Below, piece after piece: positions 43,466-52,706 of a DNA stretch of 64,000 nt. Under the pieces are notes generated by a model. That model did no database searches. It was not told the origin of the DNA and worked only from the letters and a program-made list of their open reading frames with translations. Source of the stretch: Microbacterium ginsengiterrae (GTDB taxonomy: Bacteria > Actinomycetota > Actinomycetes > Actinomycetales > Microbacteriaceae). A program made the translations under genes and the position numbers. The DNA is taken from contig NZ_JACHMU010000001.1 in the NCBI RefSeq assembly GCF_014205075.1, forward strand, positions 744,001-808,000, given 5' to 3'. Position 1 is the first letter of the stretch. Each line of letters opens with the position of its first letter.

Positions 43466-44407
43466 TCAGACCTCGGGTTCACCGGAGATGAGCGCGCGCA
43501 GCCAGTCGCGCGCCTCGACGAACACCTCGTCGGCGTACCGGTCGGGGTACTGCACGATCCGCCGGTCGGCCCGAGGGTAGGACCCCAGGAACACCACCCG
43601 CGGGCTGAACCGGCGGATGCCGAGCAGCGCGTCCGCCATCCGCTCGTCGGCGATGTGTCCGTCCGCATCGATGACGAACCGGTACCGGCCCAGCGCGTCG
43701 CCGATCGGGCGCGACTCGATGAGCGAGAGGTTGATGCCACGGGTGGAGAACTGCTCGAGCATGTCGAGCAGTGCACCGGGGTGATCGTGCGGGAGTTCCA
43801 CGATCAGGGAGGTCTTGTCCGCACCGGTGGGCTCCGGCGGCATGGTCGTGCGCGTCACGAGCACGAACCGGGTGACCGCCGAGGTGTTGTCACCGATCTC
43901 GGATGCCAGCACGTCGACGTCGTGATGCTGGACGATCCCCGGCGGGGCGATCGCGGCCTGCGCGGGGAGCGAGCCGTCGAGCACGCCGATCGCGGATGCC
44001 ACGTTGCTGGCCGCCGGCACGTGCGAGTGCGCGGGAAGGTGCTCGCCGAGCCAGCCGTGGCACTGGGCGTACGCGACGGGGTGCGCCGCGATCACCGAGA
44101 CGTCCTCGAGGGAGGTCCCCCGCGGAGCGACGAGCACGAAGTTCACGTTGACCAGGTATTCACCGATGATCCGGAGTCCGGGAAGCGTGGCGAGCGCATC
44201 CTGCGTCGTCGACACCCCGCCCTCGATGGAGTTCTCGATCGCGATCATCGCGGCGTGGCTGCGTCCCTCCAGGACCTCGGCCAGCGCCTCGCCGACGTTG
44301 TGGACAGGGCGCCAGTCCTGGCCTCGCGCCTCCGCCACCTGATCCAGTGCCGCTTCGGTGAAGGTGCCCGCAGGGCCCAGATAGCTGTATGTGCGCCGTT
44401 CAGTCAC
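43466..44407 (-). CDS. pheA: Prephenate dehydratase
   Basis: 313 aa, monofunctional. [15 protein letters not shown] at the N-terminus, [16 protein letters not shown] with the catalytic Thr/Gln region, [11 protein letters not shown], and a C-terminal ACT domain ([34 protein letters not shown]) that senses phenylalanine. It converts prephenate to phenylpyruvate. GTG 44407 has TAAGGT exactly 7 nt upstream (leaderless). The long upstream extension of the frame is antisense to pgm and is rejected. Confidence 0.95.
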   Translation of the reverse strand: MTERRTYSYLGPAGTFTEAALDQVAEARGQDWRPVHNVGEALAEVLEGRSHAAMIAIENSIEGGVSTTQDALATLPGLRIIGEYLVNVNFVLVAPRGTSLEDVSVIAAHPVAYAQCHGWLGEHLPAHSHVPAASNVASAIGVLDGSLPAQAAIAPPGIVQHHDVDVLASEIGDNTSAVTRFVLVTRTTMPPEPTGADKTSLIVELPHDHPGALLDMLEQFSTRGINLSLIESRPIGDALGRYRFVIDADGHIADERMADALLGIRRFSPRVVFLGSYPRADRRIVQYPDRYADEVFVEARDWLRALISGEPEV

Positions 44408-44473
44408 GCGTTTCACCTTAGCCCTGTGCCTCCATGCGTGCGCGGGCGGCCGGATCGGGGCAGACTTGGTTCC

Positions 44474-46117
44474 ATGACCAGCCGCGCCGGCCTCCCTGCC
44501 GAGGACATTGACCTCATCGACGTCGACGAACTCATCGCCGCCTATTACGATCGACACCCCGATCCCGCCGACCCGGCGCAGCGCGTCGTCTTCGGCACGA
44601 GCGGCCACCGCGGTTCCTCGCTCTCCGGCAGCTTCAACGAGAACCACATCCTGGCCACAACGCAGGCGATCGTCGACTACCGCCGCGCCCAGGGCATCAC
44701 CGGGCCGCTGTTCCTCGGACGCGACACCCACGCGCTCTCGCTCCCCGCCGAGCGCAGCGCGATCGAGGTCCTCGTCTCCAACGGCGTCGACATCCGCGTC
44801 GACTCCCGCGACTCCTGGGTGCCGACGCCAGCCCTCAGCCACGCGATCCTGACCTACAACCGCGAGCTCGCGCCCGATGCGCCGGAGCGCGCGGACGGCA
44901 TCGTGGTGACCCCCTCGCACAACCCGCCCCGTGACGGCGGGTTCAAGTACAACCCCCCGCACGGCGGGCCGGCCGACACCGACGCCACCGGCTGGATCGC
45001 CGCGCGGGCGAACGAACTCATCGAGGGCGGGCTCGCCGACGTCCGCCGTGAGAGCTTCGCCGACATCGACTGGGACGCGCTGCCGAGTTACGACTTCCGC
45101 GACGCCTACGTGCGCGATCTCCTCTCGATCATCGACATCGACGCGATCAGGAGCGCGGGCGTGCGCATCGGCGCCGATCCGCTCGGCGGGGCCTCGGTGG
45201 AGTACTGGCAGCTCATCAAGGAGATGCATGGCCTCGACCTCACCGTCGTCAACCCCGAGGTCGACCCGACATGGCGCTTCATGACCCTGGACTGGGACGA
45301 GAAGATCCGGATGGACCCGTCCTCCCCCAACGCCATGGCATCGCTCGTCGCCAAGCGCGGCGACTTCGACGTCCTCACCGGGAACGATGCCGACGCCGAC
45401 CGGCACGGCATCGTCACCCCGGACGCCGGCCTCATGAACCCCAACCACTACCTCGCCGTGGCGATCGACTACCTCTTCTCGCACCGCGCCGACTGGCCGC
45501 GGGATGCCGCGATCGGCAAGACGCTCGTGTCGTCGATGATCATCGACCGGGTCGCCGAGTCGCTCGGGCGGCGCCTGTTGGAGGTTCCCGTCGGCTTCAA
45601 GTGGTTCGTACCCGGGCTGCTCGACGGCTCCGTCGCCTTCGGCGGCGAGGAGTCCGCCGGTGCGTCGTTCCTCCGCCGCGACGGCAGCGTCTGGTCCACG
45701 GACAAGGACGGCATCCTGCTCTGCCTGCTCGCCGCGGAGATCATCGCCGTGACGGGCAAGTCGCCGTCGGAGCGCTACGCGGAGCTCGAGCAGGCCTTCG
45801 GCTCCTCGGCCTACCAGCGCGTCGATGCACCGGCGACCCCCGAGCAGAAGGCGACGCTGTCGCGGCTGTCGCCCGATGCGGTCACGGCGACGTCGATCGC
45901 CGGCGAAGAGATCACCGCCCGCCTCTCGCACGCGCCGGGCAACGGCGCAGCCATCGGCGGCCTCAAGGTCCAGACGGAGCACGCGTGGTTCGCCGCGCGC
46001 CCCTCCGGTACCGAGGACGTCTACAAGCTGTACGCCGAGAGCCTCAAGGGCCCCGACCACCTCGCCGAGGTGCAGGAAGAGGCCCGCGCCGTCGTGACGG
46101 CCGCCCTCGAGGCCTGA
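44474..46117 (+). CDS. pgm: Phosphoglucomutase (alpha-D-glucose phosphate-specific)
   Basis: 547 aa, matching the usual 546-550. [20 protein letters not shown] at the N-terminus, catalytic phosphoserine Ser148 in [15 protein letters not shown], metal loop [12 protein letters not shown], sugar loop [15 protein letters not shown], and phosphate loop [10 protein letters not shown]. It interconverts glucose-1-P and glucose-6-P, linking the gal genes to glycolysis. ATG 44474 has a CAGACT -10-like hexamer 7 nt upstream. Divergent from pheA across 66 bp. Confidence 0.96.
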   Translation: MTSRAGLPAEDIDLIDVDELIAAYYDRHPDPADPAQRVVFGTSGHRGSSLSGSFNENHILATTQAIVDYRRAQGITGPLFLGRDTHALSLPAERSAIEVLVSNGVDIRVDSRDSWVPTPALSHAILTYNRELAPDAPERADGIVVTPSHNPPRDGGFKYNPPHGGPADTDATGWIAARANELIEGGLADVRRESFADIDWDALPSYDFRDAYVRDLLSIIDIDAIRSAGVRIGADPLGGASVEYWQLIKEMHGLDLTVVNPEVDPTWRFMTLDWDEKIRMDPSSPNAMASLVAKRGDFDVLTGNDADADRHGIVTPDAGLMNPNHYLAVAIDYLFSHRADWPRDAAIGKTLVSSMIIDRVAESLGRRLLEVPVGFKWFVPGLLDGSVAFGGEESAGASFLRRDGSVWSTDKDGILLCLLAAEIIAVTGKSPSERYAELEQAFGSSAYQRVDAPATPEQKATLSRLSPDAVTATSIAGEEITARLSHAPGNGAAIGGLKVQTEHAWFAARPSGTEDVYKLYAESLKGPDHLAEVQEEARAVVTAALEA

Positions 46118-46127
46118 TCGGGCGGCG

Positions 46128-46811
46128 TCAGGAGCGGGGTCGGGCGGCCCACAGGAGCCCTCGGCGGATCATCTCCGCCGTCTCCGGCACGTCGAAGTCG
46201 GACACCTGATGTCCGAGGGTGCACACGAACACGCGCCCTGCGCCCCATCGCCGCGTCCAGGTCACCGGCATCCGCACCGGCTCCGCCCACTCGGACTCGG
46301 GTGCGGGCTCGAACACCGAGTGCGCCAGCTCGATGCTGTGGCTGTCCGAGAGGATCCAGTACTGCTCGGTGCACACGCGGAAGTCCTGCAGACCCGCCGT
46401 GATCTCGGCATCCGCTGTCGGCGCAGGGTCGATCCGGATGGTGTGGTCGACGGATCCATCCGGGTGATGCAGGAACCGGGCACCGACCATGCGGAGGTAG
46501 GCAGGATTCGCGACGTTCGTACCGATGACACCGCCGTGCCACCCGGCGAACCCCGTGCCCGCACGCACGGCGGCGACGAGGTTCGCCTCCTGCGGCGCCG
46601 TCAGAGACCCCATCGACCAGCAGTGCACGATGAGATCGATCGCAGCGATGCGTTCCGCATCGTCGTAGACGGTGAGGTCCTCGACGACGGACACGATGAA
46701 TCCGGCGGAGCGCAGTGCGGGGATGAATCGCTCCGTCGTCCCTACCGGATCGTGCCCCTTCCAGCCGCCTCGGACGACGAGCGCGGTCCGGGTGGACGCT
46801 CCGGCGTTCAT
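46128..46811 (-). CDS. ThuA-like (trehalose utilisation) domain protein
   Basis: 227 aa with a flavodoxin/GATase1-like fold: ALVVRGGWKGHDPVGTTE, FIVSVVEDLTVYDD, GTGFAGWHGGVIGTN, and WTRRWGAGRVFVCTLGHQVSDFD. ThuA proteins oxidise or process trehalose-derived sugars in rhizobia; the activity is poorly defined. ATG 46811 overlaps the dehydrogenase stop (ATGA). Confidence 0.87.
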   Translation of the reverse strand: MNAGASTRTALVVRGGWKGHDPVGTTERFIPALRSAGFIVSVVEDLTVYDDAERIAAIDLIVHCWSMGSLTAPQEANLVAAVRAGTGFAGWHGGVIGTNVANPAYLRMVGARFLHHPDGSVDHTIRIDPAPTADAEITAGLQDFRVCTEQYWILSDSHSIELAHSVFEPAPESEWAEPVRMPVTWTRRWGAGRVFVCTLGHQVSDFDVPETAEMIRRGLLWAARPRS

Positions 46812-47791
46812 GCGAGCACCTCCTGGTCGCGGAAGGGCTTGCCCTCGACGAACCGGCGAACCTCATCGACCGCGTGGCGACCCATGCGGTGCAGCTCGGT
46901 TCCCAGGGAACCGGCGATGTGCGGCGTGAGGACGACGTTCGGCAGCGTGCGGAGTGGATGATCGGCGGGAAGCGGCTCCGGTTCGGTCACATCGAGGATC
47001 GCCCGGATGCGCCCCTCGCGCAGCCGGGCGAGCAGCGTGTCCTGATCGACGACGCCCCCACGAGCGGTGTTGAGCAGCGTCGCTCCGTCGCGCATCAGCG
47101 CGAGCAGGTCGCCGTCGATCTGACCGCGCGTGTCCGCCGTCAACGGCTGGTGCAGCGAGACGATGTCACTGCCCGCCATCACTTCCTCGAGGGTGCACGC
47201 CCGCACGCCGAGCTCCTCGGCCGCCTCCGGGGTCAGCTCCGGGCTGTACACGCGCACGTCGAGCTCGTGGGGGCGCAGGAGAGCGATGAGCGCCCTGGCG
47301 GTCTGCGAGAGGCCGACGATGCCCACCTTTCGGCGGAGGTTGCCGGGGTGCGCGTGCGGTGTCTGCGGGTTCCCCCTGCCGGAACGCGAGAGGGCGAAGG
47401 CATCCTTGCCGTCGAGAAGGATCATGGCCAGGGCGTACTCGGCGACCGGGAACGCGTTCACGCGGCGCGCGTTCGCGAGCGCCAGACCGCGGTCGATCCA
47501 TCCTCCGACGTCCTCCAGACACAGGGCGGCGACACCACCGAGGTAGACGAGCGCGCGCAGACCCGGCGCATCCGCCGGTGCGATGCGCGGTGCGCCCCAC
47601 CCGGCGATGACGATGTCGGCGCCGCGGAGGGCCCGACGCCCTCGTTCGTCGCCGAGGTCGGTGATCACCTCGTCGTCGAGGGCGGCGAGCGCGCGCAACT
47701 CCTCGCGCATGGCAGCGGTGAACAGTTCGTCGGCGAGCGACGCCGGCGACATCATCAGTACGGCGGACGGGCGGATGTTCGGCCTCCTCAT
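46808..47791 (-). CDS. D-isomer-specific 2-hydroxyacid dehydrogenase
   Basis: 327 aa. Catalytic Arg in NTARGGVVDQDTL, Glu in VTEPEPLPADHPL and His in TPHIAGSLG. The nucleotide loop reads VGIVGLSQTARALI, which replaces the usual GxGxxG with GLSQTA; the fold motif is still evident and the family tolerates variation. It probably acts on hydroxypyruvate, glyoxylate or a sugar acid, since it is next to ThuA and glycerate kinase genes. Confidence 0.9.
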   Translation of the reverse strand: MRRPNIRPSAVLMMSPASLADELFTAAMREELRALAALDDEVITDLGDERGRRALRGADIVIAGWGAPRIAPADAPGLRALVYLGGVAALCLEDVGGWIDRGLALANARRVNAFPVAEYALAMILLDGKDAFALSRSGRGNPQTPHAHPGNLRRKVGIVGLSQTARALIALLRPHELDVRVYSPELTPEAAEELGVRACTLEEVMAGSDIVSLHQPLTADTRGQIDGDLLALMRDGATLLNTARGGVVDQDTLLARLREGRIRAILDVTEPEPLPADHPLRTLPNVVLTPHIAGSLGTELHRMGRHAVDEVRRFVEGKPFRDQEVLA

Positions 47792-47796
47792 CGAGG

Positions 47797-47818
47797 GCGT
47801 GGGGACGGTCCCACGCTA
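47797..47818 (-). promoter_or_regulatory. Promoter with palindromic operator for the dehydrogenase-ThuA pair
   Basis: TAGCGT on the minus strand (47813-47818) is a likely -10. The perfect 7-bp dyad GCGTGGG-N6-CCCACGC (47797-47816) overlaps it and the start site, so binding would repress. Confidence 0.5.
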
Positions 47819-47866
47819 TCCCAGCGCATCCGCGGCGTACCCGGACGCACGCCGCGACGCCGACGA

Positions 47867-48973
47867 TCAGTCCGACAACGACCGAGCGAGCGCGGCCCCC
47901 GCCTGCCGGAGATGACGCGCCGGCTCCGCCAGTGCGGCCTCCGCCGAACCGGCGATCTCCGTCAGCGACGCCACACCCGCGAAGAGGCCGATGTCCGCAT
48001 CCGCGGTGATCCGCCCAGCCACCAGAGCCGCACGGGCTCCGGCCGAGGCGGCGAGACCGGCCACGAACGACGGCACCTTCCCGTCTCCGGATTGGCCGTC
48101 GTACGATCCCTCACCGGTCACCACGACGTCCGCGCCCTCGATCGTCGCCGCGAGGTCGAGGAGCTCGGCGACCTCCTGCGCCCCGGGGGTGAGTCGGGCA
48201 CCCCAGGCGACGAGGGCTCCGCCGACACCGCCGGCGGCTCCTGTGCCGGGATGCTGCGCGTCCAGCCCGAGCAGGTCGGCGAGCCGGAGCAGTGCGTCGT
48301 CGACGCTCTCGATGTCGGAGGGCTCTGTCAGCCCCTTCTGCGGCCCGAACACCGCGGCCGTGCCCCGCGGACCGGTCAGCGGGTTCGTCACGTCGGTGAG
48401 CACGAACGTCTCCGGCGGGGGCCGCAGGCCGCTCATGTCGACCGAGGCGATCGCGAGGACACCGCGCGCACCGGCCGCGACCGGCGCGCCGCCGTCGTCG
48501 AGGAACCGCGCTCCGAGGGCGCGCAGCAGTCCGGTGCCGCCATCGGTCGATGCGCTCGATCCGATCCCCAGCACGAGACGGGAGACCCCGTGCTCGAGCG
48601 CCGCGGCGATCGCCTGTCCGAATCCGGTCGTGTCGGCTTCCCACGGCCGGAGCCGATCCATGAGTTCGATCCCGGACGTCGAGGCGAGATCGATGACGGC
48701 CGTACCGGCGGGGGCATCCTCGGTCGGCGGGAGCAGCAACCATGAGGTCCGCACCGACGCTCCCGCCGGCCCGTCCACCGTGATCGGCATCCGCTTCGCG
48801 TCGGCGACCGCAGCGGCGAACGCGTCGACCGTGCCCTCACCGCCGTCGGCCATGGGACGCCGCACGATCTCGGCCGCGGGGTCGACGCTCGCCCAGCCCT
48901 CGGCGATCGCCGTGGCGGCGTCCGTCGCGGTGATGGACCCCTTGAAGCTGTCGGGAGCGATGACGACCTTCAT
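47867..48973 (-). CDS. glxK: Glycerate kinase
   Basis: 368 aa. MKVVIAPDSFKGSITATDAA and the conserved RPMADGGEGTVDAF, GIGSSASTDGGTGLLRALG and VVVTGEGSYDGQSGDGKVP are the glycerate kinase I signatures. It phosphorylates glycerate into lower glycolysis. Start 48973 overlaps a 25-codon ORF (ATGA). It fits the upstream-to-downstream chain of hydroxyacid reduction and phosphorylation with the two following genes. Confidence 0.94.
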   Translation of the reverse strand: MKVVIAPDSFKGSITATDAATAIAEGWASVDPAAEIVRRPMADGGEGTVDAFAAAVADAKRMPITVDGPAGASVRTSWLLLPPTEDAPAGTAVIDLASTSGIELMDRLRPWEADTTGFGQAIAAALEHGVSRLVLGIGSSASTDGGTGLLRALGARFLDDGGAPVAAGARGVLAIASVDMSGLRPPPETFVLTDVTNPLTGPRGTAAVFGPQKGLTEPSDIESVDDALLRLADLLGLDAQHPGTGAAGGVGGALVAWGARLTPGAQEVAELLDLAATIEGADVVVTGEGSYDGQSGDGKVPSFVAGLAASAGARAALVAGRITADADIGLFAGVASLTEIAGSAEAALAEPARHLRQAGAALARSLSD

Positions 48974-49047
48974 GCGGCGCGCTCCCAGCCGGGGGCGACG
49001 CTCGGCGCGTGGTCCTCGGGGCTGAGACGAGCGATCTCCTGGGGCAT
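48970..49047 (-). CDS. Possible 25-residue leader peptide coupled to glycerate kinase
   Basis: ATG 49047 is preceded by GGAGAGG. The frame MPQEIARLSPEDH..ERAA stops on the glxK start as ATGA. Length and coupling resemble a regulatory or leader peptide, but it could be a remnant of a longer gene. Confidence 0.3.
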   Translation of the reverse strand: MPQEIARLSPEDHAPSVAPGWERAA

Positions 49048-49190
49048 CGACGACGACCTCTCCGTCCGTGCGCGCGGGCGCGAATCCTGCCGCGAGCATT
49101 CTCGGGCACGATCGCCTGACACCGACACCGTAGCAACATCGCTCGCCGGCACACGCTGCATCGACCCGCCGGGTGCTCGATGTGCGTGAC

Positions 49191-50219
49191 CTACCGCGTG
49201 CTCGACCTGTCGACGAGCCGCGTCGCGATCACGACGCGTTCCGGTGTCCGCGCCGCTCCGCCGTCCGCGGTCAGCGCCGTCACCGCCGCTTCGGCGAGCG
49301 CGGTGAAGTCCTGTCGGATCGTGGTGAGCGGGGGCTGATAGTTCGCGGCATCCGGCACGTCGTCGAACCCGATCACGCTCACCTCCTGCGGGACTCGCCG
49401 CCCCTGCTCCGTCAGAGCCCGGATCAGACCGAGCGCCATCTGGTCATTGGCGCTGAAGACCGCCGTCGCGTCTGCGAGCGACGCCGCCGCCGCGTGCCCG
49501 GAGTCCGCCGACCAGTCCCCCCGGACGAGCTCGGGAACCGGGGCGCCGGCATCCTGCAGAGCCTCTCGCCATCCGCGCTCCCGCTCGGACGCGGCGAACG
49601 AGTCGCCCGGGCCCGCGACGTGGTGCACGGTGTCGTGACCGAGGGCGAGGAGATGGCGGGTCGCCTCCGCGGCACCGCCCGCGTGATCGCTGCTCACGGC
49701 CGTGAAGCCGTGCGCGGCCGGGGCGTCGACGACGACGAGCCGGAGACCGTCGGGCAGGTCCGCGGCACGGGTGAGCGCCGATGCCTCGTTGAGTACGACG
49801 GCACCGTCCACACCCTGGTCCTGCAACCGCGCGAAGGCCTCTGCGATGTCGCCGACGGCGGTGACGACCATGAGGGCGTATCCCCGTCGTTCCGCGGCCT
49901 CCGCCGTCGCCTGCAGCATCCGGGAGTTGCCGACGGTCGCCAGAGTCGTGGCGACGAGGCCGAGTGTCTGCGAACGGCCGGTCCGGAGCGCGCGGGCCGC
50001 AGGATGCGGGCGATAGCCGAGCTCGGCCATGGCCTGTTCGACACGCGCGCGCGTCGCGGGGTCGACGCGGGGGCTCGCGTTCACCACGCGCGACACCGTC
50101 TGGCCGGAAACACCGGCACGACTGGCGACCATCGCCATCGACACCCGTCCGGTGGGTGGGCGGCGGGATCCTCGACGGTGCTCGGAGCGGAGCAGCTCGT
50201 CGAACGGTTCGTCGGTCAT
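49191..50219 (-). CDS. LacI/GalR-family repressor of the gal genes
   Basis: 342 aa. N-terminal LacI HTH (VSMAMVASRAGVSGQTVSRVVNASPRVDPATRARVEQAMAELGYRPH) with hinge, then a periplasmic-binding-like effector domain (TLGLVATTLATVG, GVDGAVVLNEA, SANDQMALGLIRAL). ATG 50219 has GGAGAGG upstream; GTG 50243 is an alternative that would lie inside the 80-bp element. Divergent from galT, with two palindromic operators in the gap. Galactose or a derivative is the likely inducer. Confidence 0.93.
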   Translation of the reverse strand: MTDEPFDELLRSEHRRGSRRPPTGRVSMAMVASRAGVSGQTVSRVVNASPRVDPATRARVEQAMAELGYRPHPAARALRTGRSQTLGLVATTLATVGNSRMLQATAEAAERRGYALMVVTAVGDIAEAFARLQDQGVDGAVVLNEASALTRAADLPDGLRLVVVDAPAAHGFTAVSSDHAGGAAEATRHLLALGHDTVHHVAGPGDSFAASERERGWREALQDAGAPVPELVRGDWSADSGHAAAASLADATAVFSANDQMALGLIRALTEQGRRVPQEVSVIGFDDVPDAANYQPPLTTIRQDFTALAEAAVTALTADGGAARTPERVVIATRLVDRSSTR

Positions 50220-50253
50220 CGGCTGTTCCTCTCCGTCGGTCACAACTCCGGTG

Positions 50254-50267
50254 TGTTGACGTTATCA
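50254..50267. promoter_or_regulatory. GalR operator O1
   Basis: TGTTGACGTTATCA, an imperfect dyad. It contains the TTGACG -35 of galT (50256-50261). Confidence 0.65.
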
Positions 50268-50284
50268 TCGCGCCGCAGGTACCG

Positions 50285-50298
50285 TGTTGACGTGAACA
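50285..50298. promoter_or_regulatory. GalR operator O2 over the galT start
   Basis: TGTTGACGTGAACA, 12 of 14 symmetric, of the TGTTNACGTNAACA LacI type. It is 31 bp (three turns) from O1 and covers the leaderless GTG of galT. Confidence 0.7.
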
Positions 50299-51476
50299 CG
50301 CACCATTCTCCGGAGTTGCGCACGACGGAACTCGGTGGCGGCGTCGTCAAGCGCGCCACGACTCTCGCCGACGGGCGCGACCTCATCTACTACGACGACC
50401 CGGGCACCACCCTCGGCCCCGAGCGCTCCGTCGACGCCCGCACCCTCGGGCCGCGCCCCGACACCGCGAGCATGCGCCTCGATGTGCTCACCGGTGACTG
50501 GATCACGGTCGCCGCGAACCGACAGAACCGCGTCATGATGCCCGGCGCGGATGCCGATCCACTCGCCCCGCAGACGCCGGGCAACCCCTCCGAGGTCCCG
50601 TCGAACTACGACGTCGCCGTGTTCGAGAACCGCTCCCCCGCATTCGGCCCCGCACTCACCGAGGCCACCGGCGGAGCACCGGCCGCATCAAACCGCCCGC
50701 GTGGCCTGGACGACCTCGACGCACTCGGGCTCGGACGCACCCGCACGGCGGTCGGCCGCTGCGAGGTCGTCTGCTTCAGCCCCGACCACTCCGGCTCCTT
50801 CGGCACCCAGTCCGTCACCCGCGCCCGCACCGTGATCGAGGCCCTGGCCGACCGCACCGCCGCGCTGTCGCAGCTCCCCGGCATCCAGCAGGTGTTCCCG
50901 TTCGAGAACCGCGGTGAGGCGATCGGCGTCACGCTCCCCCACCCGCACGGTCAGATCTACGCCTACCCGTACGTCACTCCGCGCACGGCCCGCACGCTGG
51001 AGAGCATCGACCGCACCGCCCCTGACCTCTTCCAGCGCATCCTCGACCACGAGCAGACGTCCGAGCGCGTCGTGCTGCAAGGAGAGCACTGGACCGCGTT
51101 CGTCCCCTTCGCCGCACGCTGGCCCCTCGAGGTGCACCTCATGCCGCATCGGCACGTGCCCGACCTCGCCGAGACGACCGCGGCCGAGCGCGATGAGCTC
51201 GCCCCGCTGTACCTCACGCTGCTCCGAGGCGTGGATGCGATGTACGACACCCCGACGCCGTACATCGCCGCCTGGCATCAGGCACCGGTGAACATCGGGC
51301 GCGACACCGCGCGCCTGCACCTGCAGCTGACGAGCCCGCGCCGAGGAGCGGACAAGCTCAAGTTCCTGGCCGGCTCCGAGGCCGCCATGTGGGCGTGGGC
51401 GGCCGAGGTCACCCCCGAGCAGGGGGCCGAGCGGCTCCGAGAGGCCATCGCACGCACCGAGGCGGTGACACAGTGA
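50292..51476 (+). CDS. galT: Galactose-1-phosphate uridylyltransferase
   Basis: 394 aa. His217-Pro-His219-Gly-Gln in LPHPHGQIYAYP is the active-site HPHGQ, whose second His is uridylylated. Other family blocks are FENRSPAFGP and LEVHLMPHRHVPDL. GTG 50292 has TACCGT (50280-50285) 6 nt upstream, with TTGACG 18 bp before that, so it is leaderless and its start lies inside operator O2. First gene of galT-galK (GTGA overlap). Confidence 0.95.
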   Translation: MNTHHSPELRTTELGGGVVKRATTLADGRDLIYYDDPGTTLGPERSVDARTLGPRPDTASMRLDVLTGDWITVAANRQNRVMMPGADADPLAPQTPGNPSEVPSNYDVAVFENRSPAFGPALTEATGGAPAASNRPRGLDDLDALGLGRTRTAVGRCEVVCFSPDHSGSFGTQSVTRARTVIEALADRTAALSQLPGIQQVFPFENRGEAIGVTLPHPHGQIYAYPYVTPRTARTLESIDRTAPDLFQRILDHEQTSERVVLQGEHWTAFVPFAARWPLEVHLMPHRHVPDLAETTAAERDELAPLYLTLLRGVDAMYDTPTPYIAAWHQAPVNIGRDTARLHLQLTSPRRGADKLKFLAGSEAAMWAWAAEVTPEQGAERLREAIARTEAVTQ

Positions 51477-52663
51477 ACGGCGACGCGTCCGGACGGCCGG
51501 AGGATGCGGCCGTCGCGCTGCTGCGCGACCTGACCGGCCGCGCACCGGAGGGCGTGTGGTCCGCGCCGGGGCGCGTGAACCTCATCGGTGAGCACACCGA
51601 CTACAACGACGGGTACGTGCTGCCCTTCGCGATCCCGCACCGCACGTACGCCGCGGTCGCGCGACGCGATGACGGCCGCATCCGCGTCGCGTCGACGTTC
51701 GCGGATCGGCCGGTCGAGGTCGCCGTCGCCGACCTCCCCGGCCTCTTCCCCGCCTCGACCCCGTGGGCGGCGTCGGACGAGTGGGCCGCCTACCCGATCG
51801 GGGTCGCCTGGGCCCTGCACCTCGCGGGCGCCGCGGCCACAGGGGTGGACATCGCGATCTCCTCCGACGTCCCCGTCGGCGCCGGCCTGTCCTCCTCCGC
51901 GGCGATCGAGGGGGCGACGGCATCCGCGCTGAACGACCTCTGGGGCGCGGCTCTGGACGGCACCGCGCTCGCCGGAATCGGTCGTCGCGCCGAGAACGAG
52001 GCGGTCGGCGCACCGACGGGCATCATGGACCAGATGGCGTCGATGCTCGGCGAGACCGACTCCGCGCTCTTCCTGGACTGCCGCACGCTCGAGGCGCGGG
52101 CCGTCCCGCTCGGCATGGCCGATGCCGGTCTCGCCATCCTCGTCATCGACACCCGCGTGACCCACGCGCACTCGAGCGGCGGGTACCGCGAACGACGCGC
52201 GTCGTGCGAAGAGGGAGCGCGTCTCATGGGGGTCGCGGCGCTCCGCGACGTCTCCGTCGGCGATCTCGGCCGTGCGTCCGCTCTCATGAACGATGTGACC
52301 TTCCGCCGAGTGCGCCACGTCGTCACCGAGAATCAGCGTGTGCTCGACACCGTGGCGGCCGTGCACGCGAGCTCGCTCGAGGCGGTCGGTGACCTCCTCA
52401 CCGCCTCGCACGCATCGATGCGGGACGACTTCGAGATCTCCGTCCCCGAGCTGGACACGGCGGTGCAGACGGCGCTGGATGCCGGGGCGATCGGCGCCCG
52501 CATGACCGGCGGAGGATTCGGCGGCGCCGCGATCGCGCTGGTCGCGCACGCGGCCGTTCCTGCCGTGTCGGATGCCGTGACGGCCGCGTTCGCGCAGTCG
52601 GGCTTCACCGCACCGCACATCTTCGAGGTCACACCGTCGGCCGGAGCGCGCCGCGACATGTGA
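51473..52663 (+). CDS. galK: Galactokinase
   Basis: 396 aa GHMP kinase. Galactokinase signature GRVNLIGEHTDYNDGYVLPFAI, ATP loop VPVGAGLSSSAAIEG, and GARMTGGGFGGAAIAL near the end. It phosphorylates galactose at C1. GTG 51473 overlaps the galT stop, so it is coupled. Confidence 0.95.
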   Translation: MNGDASGRPEDAAVALLRDLTGRAPEGVWSAPGRVNLIGEHTDYNDGYVLPFAIPHRTYAAVARRDDGRIRVASTFADRPVEVAVADLPGLFPASTPWAASDEWAAYPIGVAWALHLAGAAATGVDIAISSDVPVGAGLSSSAAIEGATASALNDLWGAALDGTALAGIGRRAENEAVGAPTGIMDQMASMLGETDSALFLDCRTLEARAVPLGMADAGLAILVIDTRVTHAHSSGGYRERRASCEEGARLMGVAALRDVSVGDLGRASALMNDVTFRRVRHVVTENQRVLDTVAAVHASSLEAVGDLLTASHASMRDDFEISVPELDTAVQTALDAGAIGARMTGGGFGGAAIALVAHAAVPAVSDAVTAAFAQSGFTAPHIFEVTPSAGARRDM

Positions 52664-52706
52664 GAGGGGATGCGAGGATGGAACCCTTGTGAGCGAGAGG
52701 AACCAC

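Larger units (their letters stand above)
50241..50320. repeat. 80-bp palindromic element, copy 3 (divergent) at the gal promoter
   Basis: Begins CACAACTCCGG and ends CTCCGGAGTTGCG, exactly 80 bp, like the other copies. The interior is the lacI/galT promoter region and is unlike theirs, so membership is less certain. It includes the first ten codons of galT. Confidence 0.5.

Noticed and set aside
43466..46060. An 864-codon minus-strand frame containing pheA
   Set aside because: The part beyond 44407 is antisense to pgm; pheA has its own leaderless start.
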